The position numbers and the translations under genes were made by a program. A stretch of 38,757 nucleotides of DNA from an uncultured Erysipelotrichaceae bacterium. Its GTDB lineage: Bacteria > Bacillota_I > Bacilli_A > Erysipelotrichales > Erysipelotrichaceae. How positions within the stretch are numbered: the stretch's first letter is position 1; every line of letters starts with the position of its first letter. The notes under the pieces are model-generated. The model was given only the letters and a program-made list of their open reading frames with translations. It searched no databases and had not been told where the DNA came from. Of the stretch, positions 15,043-23,666 are shown in pieces. The stretch spans positions 1-38,757 of the forward strand of contig CAMVGT010000020.1 of NCBI GenBank assembly GCA_947167125.1, in the 5' to 3' direction.

Positions 15043-16788
15043 ATGGCAAAAACAGCGCTGTATCAGAAATACAGATCCGGAACTTTTGAAGAAGTAGTCG
15101 GACAGGAATATGTGGTCAGATCGATTAAAAATGCGGTCAGAACCGGAAAAATCGGCCATGCGTACCTTTTCTGCGGCCCAAGAGGCACCGGAAAGACAAC
15201 AATGGCACGTCTTCTGGCTAAATCAGTCAACTGTACCAATCCGGATCACGCGCCATGCGGTGAATGTGAAAATTGCCGTGCCGCAATGAACGGCACACAT
15301 CCGGATATTGTGGAAATCAACGCGGCGAATGAAACGCATGTCGAGGATATCCGCGATCTGATTGAACGGTCCAGGCTCGCACCGATGATGGGCAGACATA
15401 AAATCTATATTGTCGACGAGGTTCACCAGCTTTCCAGCGCTGCGTCCAGTGCGCTTCTGAAAACTCTGGAAGAACCGCCGGAGAATGTAATTTTCGTATT
15501 AGCTACTACAGATCCTCAGAAATTGCTGCCGACGATCATTTCAAGATGCCAGAGATTTGATTTTTCAAAGGTGAAGAAGAATCAGATCACAAATCATCTC
15601 CTTTCCATTGCGGAAAAGGAAAACATCCGGATGGAAGAAAGTGCTGCTGAAATGATTGCAGTTCTGGCAGACGGCGGAATGAGAGACGCATTGAGTATTA
15701 TGGATCAGTGCGCTTCCTATACAGGTGACAATATTACGCTCAATGCAATTGATCAGATCTACGGTCTGGCAACGACACGTGAAAAAATCGACCTGATTAA
15801 GAATATCCTGACTAAGAGTCTTGAAGGAATGCTGAGCCAGATCTCTTCTTATGAAGAAAGAGGAATCGATCTGCAGAGATTCACGGAAGGAATGGTTGAT
15901 ATTCTGAAAGAATGCGTGATCTGGCAGAATACGCACAAATCCGATCTTCTGAAAGTACTGACTATGGAAGAAGCAAATGAAATCAGTGAAATTGCGGACT
16001 CCTCGGTATGCATGCATATAGCAGAAGAGATGCTTTATGCAAAAGAAAGATTTAAAAATGCGGTATCTGCAGTCAGTGCGTTTGAAGTGATCTGTCTTTC
16101 TCTTGCGACAGAAGGTACTAAACCGCAGAAAGTCCAGGAGACTGCACCTGTAAGCATGCCGCAGAGAATTCAGCCTGCTCCTGTTCCTGTAAGGCCATCA
16201 CAGGAAACGGTATCTGCGCAGAATGTAAATACTGCAGTAAATAAGGAAGAAAAATCACCGATTCCGGAGATTCCTGAACAGCCGGCAGTACAAAAACCGG
16301 TCATTCCGGTACAAACAGTTGAAAAAATCGATCAATTGAAGATTATTCAGCTGCTTGTGCAATGCTCGAAAGCAGAAAAAGTGAAAGTAGAGGCGGCATT
16401 TACGCAGATGCGCTCGATGATGAACCTGGAAAGCAGAAAATATATCTCGATGCTGCAGGATACTGTGATCGGCGCAAGCGGAGAAGACTGCATTGTACTT
16501 GTGACAAAACAGCAGGCAGTCGCAAACAGGATCAATGAACCGTCATTCAACAGAGATCTTTACGAATTTACAAAAACACAGCTGAATACAGATAAGATCG
16601 TATTTGCGATTACAGAGGATGATTTCCGCGAAGCTTCTGCACAGTTCCGCATCATGATGCGGGATAACAGTCTTCCGGAAGCATGCAAAGTTGAAAAGTA
16701 TTCAGAACAGACAGTCAGAGAAGAAACCCCCGAAGATAAGGTAATTGCCCTTTTCGGTAAAGAAAATGTAGAAATCATAGGAGGATAA
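15043..16788 (+). CDS. dnaX: DNA polymerase III gamma/tau subunit
   Basis: Clamp-loader ATPase of the replicative polymerase, 581 residues. The AAA+ domain (residues 1-220) shows Walker A GPRGTGKTT, the zinc-binding C-x8-C-x2-C-x2-C cluster (CTNPDHAPCGECENC), Walker B IYIVDEVHQL and the sensor phrase FVLATTDPQK. A Pro/Gln-rich linker covers about 365-430, followed by a C-terminal tau-type domain. AGGAG lies before the start. The downstream genes ybaB and recR follow almost without gaps, a standard operon. No obvious slippery A-run suggests a programmed frameshift. Confidence 0.96.
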   Translation: MAKTALYQKYRSGTFEEVVGQEYVVRSIKNAVRTGKIGHAYLFCGPRGTGKTTMARLLAKSVNCTNPDHAPCGECENCRAAMNGTHPDIVEINAANETHVEDIRDLIERSRLAPMMGRHKIYIVDEVHQLSSAASSALLKTLEEPPENVIFVLATTDPQKLLPTIISRCQRFDFSKVKKNQITNHLLSIAEKENIRMEESAAEMIAVLADGGMRDALSIMDQCASYTGDNITLNAIDQIYGLATTREKIDLIKNILTKSLEGMLSQISSYEERGIDLQRFTEGMVDILKECVIWQNTHKSDLLKVLTMEEANEISEIADSSVCMHIAEEMLYAKERFKNAVSAVSAFEVICLSLATEGTKPQKVQETAPVSMPQRIQPAPVPVRPSQETVSAQNVNTAVNKEEKSPIPEIPEQPAVQKPVIPVQTVEKIDQLKIIQLLVQCSKAEKVKVEAAFTQMRSMMNLESRKYISMLQDTVIGASGEDCIVLVTKQQAVANRINEPSFNRDLYEFTKTQLNTDKIVFAITEDDFREASAQFRIMMRDNSLPEACKVEKYSEQTVREETPEDKVIALFGKENVEIIGG

Positions 16789-16790
16789 CT

Positions 16791-17096
16791 ATGGATTTTT
16801 CAAAACTGATGGAACAGGCACAGAAAATGCAGCAGGATCTGACAGAGATGCAGTCAGAACTGGCCGAAACAATCTATACAGGAAAATGCGGTAACGGCGA
16901 AGTGGTTGTAAAAATCAACGGTCGTAACGAGATGCAGGAAATCCAGATTGCGGACGATCTGATGACCCTTGATAACAAGGAAATGCTGCAGGATATGATT
17001 CTGATCGCTCAGAATGCTGCAGTTGAAAAAGCGGCTAAGGACCGTGAAGAAAAGATGGGTGCCGCAACAGCAGGCATCAATATCCCGGGGTTATAA
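16791..17096 (+). CDS. ybaB: YbaB/EbfC family nucleoid-associated protein
   Basis: A 101-residue protein of the YbaB/EbfC family, dimeric DNA-binding proteins of uncertain role. The N-terminus MDFSKLMEQAQKMQQDLTEMQ is the long amphipathic helix of the family, followed by GNGEVVVKINGRNEMQEI. It is preceded by ATAGGAGG and lies 2 bases after dnaX. The invariant dnaX-ybaB-recR order supports the call. Confidence 0.94.
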   Translation: MDFSKLMEQAQKMQQDLTEMQSELAETIYTGKCGNGEVVVKINGRNEMQEIQIADDLMTLDNKEMLQDMILIAQNAAVEKAAKDREEKMGAATAGINIPGL

Positions 17097-17099
17097 GAA

Positions 17100-17696
17100 A
17101 TGTACCCCTCAAGTCTTCAGAAACTGATCGAAAGTTTCCGTCTTCTTCCCGGTGTGGGAGAAAAAACAGCGGAGCGCTATGCACTTGCAGTGAGTGAAAT
17201 GGATCCTGAAAAAGTCCGTGTATTTGCGGATTCACTTGCAGGAGTCAAAACAACTCTGCGCCGCTGCTCAATCTGCGGAAATCTTTCCGATCATGAAGAA
17301 TGTGAAATCTGCCGGAATCCCGACCGTTCACATAAGCTGATTTTCGTTGTGCAGTCGCCGAAAGACGTGATTGCAATGGAGAAAACAGGTGAATACCGGG
17401 GTGTCTATCATGTTTTAAACGGCGTAATATCACCATCCAAGGGCGTTATGCCGGAAGATCTGGATATTGATCAGCTTGTAGCACGCGCAAAAGACGCGGA
17501 AGAAGTGATTCTTGCGACAAGCAATACGATGGATGGAGAAACCACAGCAATGTATCTGGACAGACTGTTAAAAGAACAGTGTCCGGGTGTGCTGGTAACC
17601 AGAATTGCCCACGGTCTGCCGGCAGGCGGACTGCTGGATTACGCTGATGAGATGACCCTTGCATATGCGTTAAGCAACAGACGCAGCATGCAGTAA
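17100..17696 (+). CDS. recR: Recombination protein RecR
   Basis: A 198-residue ring-forming repair protein that works with RecF and RecO to load RecA. The HhH region (RLLPGVGEKTAERYAL), the four-cysteine zinc finger (CSICGNLSDHEECEIC, residues 58-73) and a TOPRIM domain starting with LIFVVQSPKDV are all visible, as is the C-terminal ARIAHGLPAGGLLDYAD-type loop (here TRIAHGLPAGG). It starts 3 bases after the ybaB stop and has no clear SD, so translation is probably coupled. Confidence 0.96.
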   Translation: MYPSSLQKLIESFRLLPGVGEKTAERYALAVSEMDPEKVRVFADSLAGVKTTLRRCSICGNLSDHEECEICRNPDRSHKLIFVVQSPKDVIAMEKTGEYRGVYHVLNGVISPSKGVMPEDLDIDQLVARAKDAEEVILATSNTMDGETTAMYLDRLLKEQCPGVLVTRIAHGLPAGGLLDYADEMTLAYALSNRRSMQ

Positions 17697-17720
17697 AAAT
17701 ACTGGAGGAGGACAAACTAC

Positions 17721-19388
17721 ATGAACAATGATCTTATGATCGCACAGGCCGCAACACTGGAAGACATTTACAAGATTGCGGAAAAAGCAGGAATTTCAGC
17801 CGATTCACTCGAACCCTACGGAAAAGACAAAGCAAAAATCTCTCAGGACTTTATCAACAGCTGTGCTGACCGCAAAGACGGCAAGCTGATTCTCGTTACA
17901 GCAATTACACCGACAAAGGCAGGTGAAGGCAAGAGTACAACAACAATCGGTCTGGCAGACGGTCTGTCACTGATCGGAAAGAATGTCATGGCTGCTTTAA
18001 GAGAACCTTCCCTCGGACCTGTATTCGGACTCAAGGGCGGCGCAACCGGCGGCGGCTACGCACAGGTTGTACCGATGGAATCCATCAACCTTCATTTCAC
18101 CGGCGACATGCATGCAATCACAACCTGCAACAACCTGATTGCGGCAATGCTCGACAACAGCATTTTCCAGGGCAATCCTCTCAATATCGACCCTGAACAG
18201 GTCGTCTGGAAGAGATGTCTTGATATGAATGACCGTACACTGCGTGATATCACAATCGGTCAGCTCAAGAAATCCAACGGTGTCGAAAGACCTGACCATT
18301 TCGTTATTACAGTTGCGACAGAAGTTATGGCAATCCTCTGCCTCTCCAACGATCTGAAAGACTTTGAAGAAAGAATCGGCAGATGCGTTGTCGCTTACAC
18401 ATATGATCACAAGCCTGTAACAGTCAAGGACATTGATGCGGCAGGTGCTGCAACAGTCACAATGAAGGAAGCTCTGAAGCCGAATCTGGTTCAGACTCTG
18501 GAACATACACCGGTTCTGATCCATGGCGGACCTTTCGCAAATATCGCTCACGGCTGCAACTCCGTTATCGCTACAAAGCTCGCTCTCAAGCTGGCTGATT
18601 ATGTTGTAACAGAAGCAGGATTCGGCGCAGATCTCGGTGCTGAAAAGTTCCTCGACATCAAGTGCAGAGCAGCAGGCCTCAAGCCGAACGCAGTTGTTAT
18701 TGTCGCTACAGTACGTGCTCTTAAGATGCATGGCGGCGTCGATGTCAAAGAACTCGAAAACGAGAATGTTGAAGCGATGCTGGCAGGTGCCGCAAACCTT
18801 CAGAAACATATCGAATCCATCCAGGCATTCGGTGTACCGTATATCGTTGCCATCAACAAGTTCTCCAAGGATACAGAAGCTGAAGTCAAGGCTCTGCTGA
18901 ACTGGTGCCGTGAAAACGGCCATCCGGTCGAAGAAGCTGACGGCTGGGCAAGAGGCGGCAAGGGTATGACAGACCTTGCGGAACATGTAGTTCAGATTGT
19001 TGACGGAGAAACACACTATGCTCCGATCTATGATGTCAATGAAACAATCGAAGAAAAGATCACAAAGATCGCTCAGATTGTCTATGGCGCAAAAGATGTT
19101 GAATTCTCTGAAGAAGCAATGAACAAGATTGAAACATTCAAGGAAAACGGATGGGACAAACTGCCTGTATGCATGGCAAAAACACAGAATTCCATCACAG
19201 ATGACGCCAACCTCAAAGGCAGACCTGTCGGATTCACCATTCATGTCAAAGATCTTTCCATTTCCGCCGGCGCAGGATTCGTTGTCGCATATACCGGCAG
19301 CATCCTGACAATGCCGGGTCTGCCGAAGGTACCGGCAGCCGTTAATATGGGAGTTGACGAAAACGGAAAGACATACGGTTTATTCTGA
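17721..19388 (+). CDS. fhs: Formate-tetrahydrofolate ligase
   Basis: ATP-dependent synthesis of 10-formyl-tetrahydrofolate from formate, feeding purine synthesis and formyl-Met. The 555-residue length is typical. The nucleotide-binding loop TPTKAGEGKSTTTIG lies near residue 58, REPSLGPVFGLKGGATGGGYAQV near 95-117, and the C-terminus has the usual LTMPGLPKVPAA. The GGAGGAGG ribosome site is very strong. It lies 24 bases after recR with no promoter or terminator seen between, so it may be read from the dnaX operon. Confidence 0.96.
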   Translation: MNNDLMIAQAATLEDIYKIAEKAGISADSLEPYGKDKAKISQDFINSCADRKDGKLILVTAITPTKAGEGKSTTTIGLADGLSLIGKNVMAALREPSLGPVFGLKGGATGGGYAQVVPMESINLHFTGDMHAITTCNNLIAAMLDNSIFQGNPLNIDPEQVVWKRCLDMNDRTLRDITIGQLKKSNGVERPDHFVITVATEVMAILCLSNDLKDFEERIGRCVVAYTYDHKPVTVKDIDAAGAATVTMKEALKPNLVQTLEHTPVLIHGGPFANIAHGCNSVIATKLALKLADYVVTEAGFGADLGAEKFLDIKCRAAGLKPNAVVIVATVRALKMHGGVDVKELENENVEAMLAGAANLQKHIESIQAFGVPYIVAINKFSKDTEAEVKALLNWCRENGHPVEEADGWARGGKGMTDLAEHVVQIVDGETHYAPIYDVNETIEEKITKIAQIVYGAKDVEFSEEAMNKIETFKENGWDKLPVCMAKTQNSITDDANLKGRPVGFTIHVKDLSISAGAGFVVAYTGSILTMPGLPKVPAAVNMGVDENGKTYGLF

Positions 19389-19420
19389 TTCTTTCGGGCA
19401 GATAAGAAAGTGAACAGACA

Positions 19421-20326
19421 ATGAGTTCAATTGCATATGTAACAGATGAAAGCATGCTGGAGTACCACAGGCTCTGCCGGAACAGGGCGATCCTTTTCTG
19501 GCGCCTCTCCAACAGGAGAAAGTTTACTGATTTCCATAAAGGAGACCTTCTCTTCTTTTTCGCGCGGCCGAGAAACGGACGCAAAAAAGGACTCATCGGA
19601 TATGCGCATTTTGATTCCATTGTCAGATTATCTTTAAACAAAATGTGGAGTGAGTACGGACAGTTCACCGGCTACGATTCACAGAATCTTCTCAGGGAAG
19701 CGATTGAAAAAGCTTCCAAGGGAAGTATTCCGAAGCAGATGAGCTGTCTGTATCTGACCGATGTTGTTTTCTTCCTCTCTCCGATCTATCCGGAAGAAGT
19801 CGGATTAAGCATCCCTTCGAATCTGGAAAGCTACTGCTATCTGGACCGTTCGGATCCTTCCGTGACAGTCCGGATTCTCAAAAAGGCAGAGGAAAGAGGA
19901 ATTGATCTCTGGAGCGCGTCCAATGCCACATCCCCGGAGATTATATTTTCAAATGATGAAATCAGACACCAGCTTGCCGTGATTCACAAGAATCTTGGAA
20001 AAGAGGACGGAAGCGAAAAAGAACGCACCAAAATCCATCGCTTTGCCAAGATGCAGTGTGAAATTCCCGGATGGGAAATGATCCGCGGCAGCCGCACGGA
20101 CTGTCTGAAAATTGAAAGAGACAATATAGTGATAGGCATACCGTATACTTCGCAGGCCAATGACCGCGATCTCAGGATGCGTGAAGCAGCCGGACGGATG
20201 CTGATCTACCGTCTTTATGCACAGCGGGCCGGAATTGAAAAGGAAATCCGGTTCGAACTGATCGGAAACAATATTCCTGATGAAGTCAGGGATCTGGCGG
20301 AACAGTTTAACAATGAACAGATTTGA
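19421..20326 (+). CDS. Unrecognised protein: PUA-like N-terminus, degenerate nuclease-like C-terminus
   Basis: A 301-residue soluble protein not recognised by name. Residues 1-125 have a PUA/EVE-like look: FHKGDLLFFFARP (39-50), KKGLIGYAHF, MWSEYGQFTGY, and a later LYLTDVVFF strand. Residues 180-300 follow the order of a PD-(D/E)XK nuclease fold: RTD (D227), a beta-hairpin ending in NIVIGIPY (235-242) where the active E-x-K would sit, a helix REAAGRMLIYRLY (254-266), and a final strand and helix IRFELIGNNIPDEVRDLAEQ. The catalytic Glu and Lys are absent, so a binding rather than cutting role is suggested. It starts 32 bases after fhs with only a weak SD and overlaps mnmG by 14 bases. Domain calls are by eye. 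Confidence 0.88.
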   Translation: MSSIAYVTDESMLEYHRLCRNRAILFWRLSNRRKFTDFHKGDLLFFFARPRNGRKKGLIGYAHFDSIVRLSLNKMWSEYGQFTGYDSQNLLREAIEKASKGSIPKQMSCLYLTDVVFFLSPIYPEEVGLSIPSNLESYCYLDRSDPSVTVRILKKAEERGIDLWSASNATSPEIIFSNDEIRHQLAVIHKNLGKEDGSEKERTKIHRFAKMQCEIPGWEMIRGSRTDCLKIERDNIVIGIPYTSQANDRDLRMREAAGRMLIYRLYAQRAGIEKEIRFELIGNNIPDEVRDLAEQFNNEQI

Positions 20327-22187
20327 TATTATCGTCATCGGCGGAGGCCATGCCGGCATTGAAGCGGCACTGGCAGCGGCGAGACTGAATAAAAAAACAA
20401 TGCTGCTGACACTGAGCATTGAAAATATCGGAAAAATGCCCTGCAACCCTTCCGTCGGAGGTCCCGCGAAAGGAATTGTTGTCAGGGAAATTGATGCGTT
20501 GGGCGGACAGATGCCGATTACGGCAGACCGCACAGCGCTTCAGTTCAAAATGCTCAACAGCGCAAAAGGACCGGGTGTCAGAGCACTCCGTGTACAGTCG
20601 GATAAGCTTGCTTATAAGAAAATGATGCAGGACGTCTGTCTTCATCAGGAAAATCTGACTGTGATGGAAGGCATGGCAGTCCGTCTCAATACACAGAATC
20701 AGAAAGTGACAGGCATCACACTGAAGGACGGTTCCTTCATCGGTGCGGAAATTGTCATTATGACCACCGGAACCTATATGGCCGGCGTCAATATGATCTC
20801 TGATGAAGTGACTCCGGGAGGACCGGATCTTGAAAAAACAACGGAAGATCTTTCCGCATCCTTAAGAGATGCCGGAATCCGTACATTCCGTCTGAAAACA
20901 GGAACGCCTCCGCGTGTACTGACAAAGTCGATCGACTTTTCCAAAACAAAATATGAACCGGGAACAGACGCGTTCCTGCGTTTTTCCGAAACCACAAAAT
21001 CCATCAGGCCTTTCTCAGAGCAGGTTCCCTGCTATATGACTTATACAACTGCTGAAACCCATGAGATTATCATGAATAATCTGAACCGTTCCAGCATGTA
21101 TTCGGGTGTTGTAAAAGGAGTCGGACCGAGATACTGTCCATCCATTGAAGACAAGCTGGTACGCTTTAAAGACAAACCGCGCCACCTTCTCTTCCTGGAA
21201 CCGGAATCTCTTCAGCTTGATACAACCTATGTACAGGGATTCTCCACTTCACTGCCGCGGGATGTACAGGAAAAAATGACCCATACACTTCCGGGCTTTG
21301 AAAACTGTGTGATCAAAAAATACGCATATGCGATTGAATATGACGCAATCGATCCTCTGCAGATGAACCGCTCCCTGGAATCAAGAGTGATTGAAAATCT
21401 GTTCACAGCCGGACAGATCAACGGCACTTCCGGATATGAGGAAGCTGCCGGACAGGGAATTGTGGCAGGCATCAACGCCGTGCGGAAACTGGATGGAAAA
21501 GAACCGCTCATTTTCGGCAGGGATGAAGCCTATATCGGTGTTCTGATTGATGATTTAACCACAAAGGGAACACTGGAACCGTACCGTCTGCTGACATCGA
21601 GAGCAGAATTCAGACTTCTTCTGCGTCATGACAACGCCGATGTCCGTCTGATTGAAAAAGGACATGAATGCGGTCTTGTCAGTGATGAAAGATATGAAGA
21701 ATATCTGAAGAAGATGAGTGATCTTGCAGAACTGAAGGAACACCTCGGCGGAACGCTGCTGGAACTGGATGATCCGGCAGTCATGAATTATCTGGAACCG
21801 CTTGGATATTCGGCCGGCGAACACAAAGGTGTCAGCTGTCTGGATCTCATCAGGAGACCGTCTGTCACAACCGAAGAAATCATGAAGCTGTGCAATGAAC
21901 AGATTGATTCCGAACTTGCCGCAAGATTCGATATTGAAGTCAAATATGAAGGATATATCGAAAAGGCAAAACGGGAAGCAGCCAAGATGGCTTCCATGGA
22001 AAACATGAAGCTCGGCGTCAATTTCAACTATGATGAAGTTGATAATCTTTCTATTGAAGGAAGACAGAAGCTGATGAAATACCGTCCTGAAACAATGGGT
22101 CAGGCATCCCGTATTTCCGGAGTCAATCCGGCGGATCTTGCGGTATTGGCAATTGCATTGAAACAAATGAAAGGAAGGCAGTCATGA
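20313..22187 (+). CDS. mnmG: tRNA uridine 34 carboxymethylaminomethyl-modifying enzyme MnmG
   Basis: FAD enzyme that with MnmE installs cmnm5 at U34 of tRNAs, using methylene-tetrahydrofolate. The start ATG at 20313 (MNRFDIIVIGGGHAGIEAA) is chosen because the dinucleotide-binding GGGHAG motif must be near the N-terminus; 624 residues is normal. Other signatures are CNPSVGGPAKG near residue 46, TGTPPRV, GPRYCPSIEDK and the FTAGQINGTSGYEEAAGQG segment. It overlaps the upstream gene by 14 bases and the downstream one by 4. MnmE is not encoded in this window, and neither is its usual neighbourhood with jag preserved. Confidence 0.96.
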   Translation: MNRFDIIVIGGGHAGIEAALAAARLNKKTMLLTLSIENIGKMPCNPSVGGPAKGIVVREIDALGGQMPITADRTALQFKMLNSAKGPGVRALRVQSDKLAYKKMMQDVCLHQENLTVMEGMAVRLNTQNQKVTGITLKDGSFIGAEIVIMTTGTYMAGVNMISDEVTPGGPDLEKTTEDLSASLRDAGIRTFRLKTGTPPRVLTKSIDFSKTKYEPGTDAFLRFSETTKSIRPFSEQVPCYMTYTTAETHEIIMNNLNRSSMYSGVVKGVGPRYCPSIEDKLVRFKDKPRHLLFLEPESLQLDTTYVQGFSTSLPRDVQEKMTHTLPGFENCVIKKYAYAIEYDAIDPLQMNRSLESRVIENLFTAGQINGTSGYEEAAGQGIVAGINAVRKLDGKEPLIFGRDEAYIGVLIDDLTTKGTLEPYRLLTSRAEFRLLLRHDNADVRLIEKGHECGLVSDERYEEYLKKMSDLAELKEHLGGTLLELDDPAVMNYLEPLGYSAGEHKGVSCLDLIRRPSVTTEEIMKLCNEQIDSELAARFDIEVKYEGYIEKAKREAAKMASMENMKLGVNFNYDEVDNLSIEGRQKLMKYRPETMGQASRISGVNPADLAVLAIALKQMKGRQS

Positions 22188-22813
22188 ATTACGAGGATGT
22201 TGTATCTAACGTAAATGTTTACGGACTGGAAGAGTCCGTAAAAGGTTCAAAATATCCGATGGCAGTGGATCTTTCAAAAGTAACAGGAGAAGTCACAGAC
22301 CGGACAAGAAAGCTTGCCGCTGAAAAAGCCGGAAGCGGAAATGACAGTTTTCTCAACGGCATTATTGTTCAGTTTGATCTGACATTTACAAACAAGGCAT
22401 GGGTGGAAGCCGAACGCTACCATTTCCTGGATTTTGTCAGTTCACAGTCAACGATGCACAGAATCACAAAGTTCGATCTCGATCAGGCATATAACGAATA
22501 TGTAGATCCGAGAATTGTCGAAATCATGAAGGAAAAGGTGCTCGCCTACAACGAACTGCAGCGGGATATCAAGAAGCTGAAAGAGGAAGGAAAAGATGTT
22601 ACAACCCTGAATGATCTTGCGGCTGTAAGATATCTTGAAATCCTTTATTCCAATCCTGCAGGATTCCGTCTGACAGCGAGAATGACCACAAACTACAGGC
22701 AGCTCAAGACAATCTATCATCAGAGAAGAACACACCGTCTTCCTGAATGGAGGGCATTCTGTTCATGGATTGAGACGCTCCCGCACAGTGAATTTCTGAC
22801 ATCTGCCCAGTAA
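22184..22813 (+). CDS. Unknown protein with ThyX-like features
   Basis: A 209-residue protein without a confident family. Residues 74-93 contain ERYHFLDFVSSQSTMHR, which echoes the flavin-dependent thymidylate synthase (ThyX) signature RHRxxSxxxxSxR in layout, but with RYH for RHR. The C-terminus, QRRTHRLPEWRAFCSWIETLP (180-200), resembles the ThyX 'EIR' helix region. The helical centre is charged. If it is ThyX-like, the active site deviates and activity cannot be assumed. The ATGA overlap with mnmG implies co-translation. The gene precedes a DnaA-box cluster and no terminator is seen. The gene itself is certain; the family is a guess. Confidence 0.9.
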   Translation: MNYEDVVSNVNVYGLEESVKGSKYPMAVDLSKVTGEVTDRTRKLAAEKAGSGNDSFLNGIIVQFDLTFTNKAWVEAERYHFLDFVSSQSTMHRITKFDLDQAYNEYVDPRIVEIMKEKVLAYNELQRDIKKLKEEGKDVTTLNDLAAVRYLEILYSNPAGFRLTARMTTNYRQLKTIYHQRRTHRLPEWRAFCSWIETLPHSEFLTSAQ

Positions 22814-22824
22814 GTATCTAAAAA

Positions 22825-22893
22825 TGTGGAAAATAAATTTATCCACAAAATCAGTAATTTCAACTGAAAATGTGGATAAAAAAGTTTTCCACA
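22825..22893. promoter_or_regulatory. Second DnaA-box cluster, two inverted pairs
   Basis: Four boxes: TGTGGAAAA 22825-22833, TTATCCACA 22839-22847 (perfect), TGTGGATAA 22871-22879 (perfect), TTTTCCACA 22885-22893. They form two 23-bp inverted pairs, each with a 5-base centre, repeated at a 46-base interval. They lie just upstream of rsmG-noc-parA-parB. Confidence 0.85.
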
Positions 22894-22923
22894 TATTTTA
22901 TCCTTTTTTATCAGGAACCATGA

Positions 22924-22932
22924 TGATAAAAT
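22924..22932 (+). promoter_or_regulatory. Candidate promoter of rsmG-noc-parA-parB
   Basis: TGA-TAAAAT, an extended -10, 20 bases before the rsmG ATG. No good -35. The DnaA boxes end about 30 bases upstream. Confidence 0.5.
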
Positions 22933-22951
22933 TAGGCTTAACGGAGGAAAA

Positions 22952-23650
22952 ATGCGTATTAATGAACTTTCCGAAATCTGTGAAAATAACGGTCTGAACC
23001 TTGATTCCGCACAGTTAAGGCAATTGGAAACCTACATGAACCTTCTGACTGAATGGAATGAAAAAATCAATCTGACTGCTATTACAGAACCGGAAGAAAT
23101 AATCGAAAAACACTTTTATGACTGCATTCTTCCTCTTTCAGAAGGAAAGATTTCAGGACGGACTGCGGATGTCGGCAGCGGCGCCGGATTCCCGGGACTT
23201 GTCTGGAAGATTGTCAGACCCGATCTTGATGTTGTGCTGATTGAGCCGACAGGCAAAAGATGCACATTTCTCAATACCGTGATCCGGGAGCTCGGTCTCA
23301 GCGGAATCGAAGCAGTCAATGAGAGAAGCGAAGACTATGTCCGCGGAAACAGGGAATCCTTTGATACAGTAACCGCCAGGGCTGTCGCCAATCTGCGTGT
23401 TCTTTCCGAACTCTGCGTACCGCTTGTAAAAAAAGGCGGTGTCTTTGTGCCGATGAAAGGCAGTGCCGCAGAAGAAGAAGCCAAAGCTGCGGAACATGCC
23501 ATGAAGATTCTCGGTGCTTCACTGGAATCGGTTCAGAAAACATCTCTTCCCAACGGGGATCCGAGAATCAATCTTTTCTATCGCAAAACAGCCAATACTC
23601 CGCCGGAGTATCCGCGCAATTACGGGCGTATAAAAAAACAGCCTTTATAA
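22952..23650 (+). CDS. rsmG: 16S rRNA (guanine527-N7)-methyltransferase
   Basis: SAM-dependent methyltransferase acting on G527 of 16S rRNA; its loss gives low-level streptomycin resistance in other bacteria. 232 residues. Family features are YMNLLTEWNEKINLTAI (28-44), HFYDCI, the SAM loop DVGSGAGFPG (about 71-80) and TARAVANLRVLSELCVPLVKKGG. ACGGAGG precedes the start. First gene of a run rsmG-noc-parA-parB, the order typical of Bacillus. Confidence 0.96.
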   Translation: MRINELSEICENNGLNLDSAQLRQLETYMNLLTEWNEKINLTAITEPEEIIEKHFYDCILPLSEGKISGRTADVGSGAGFPGLVWKIVRPDLDVVLIEPTGKRCTFLNTVIRELGLSGIEAVNERSEDYVRGNRESFDTVTARAVANLRVLSELCVPLVKKGGVFVPMKGSAAEEEAKAAEHAMKILGASLESVQKTSLPNGDPRINLFYRKTANTPPEYPRNYGRIKKQPL

Positions 23651-23666
23651 ATAAAAGGAGGCAGGA

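Noticed and set aside
17997-19244. Long 415-codon open frame on the minus strand across fhs
   Set aside because: It is fully antisense to a textbook fhs, is Cys/Phe/Asp-rich with no recognisable domain, and has no ribosome site; it reflects codon bias of fhs.
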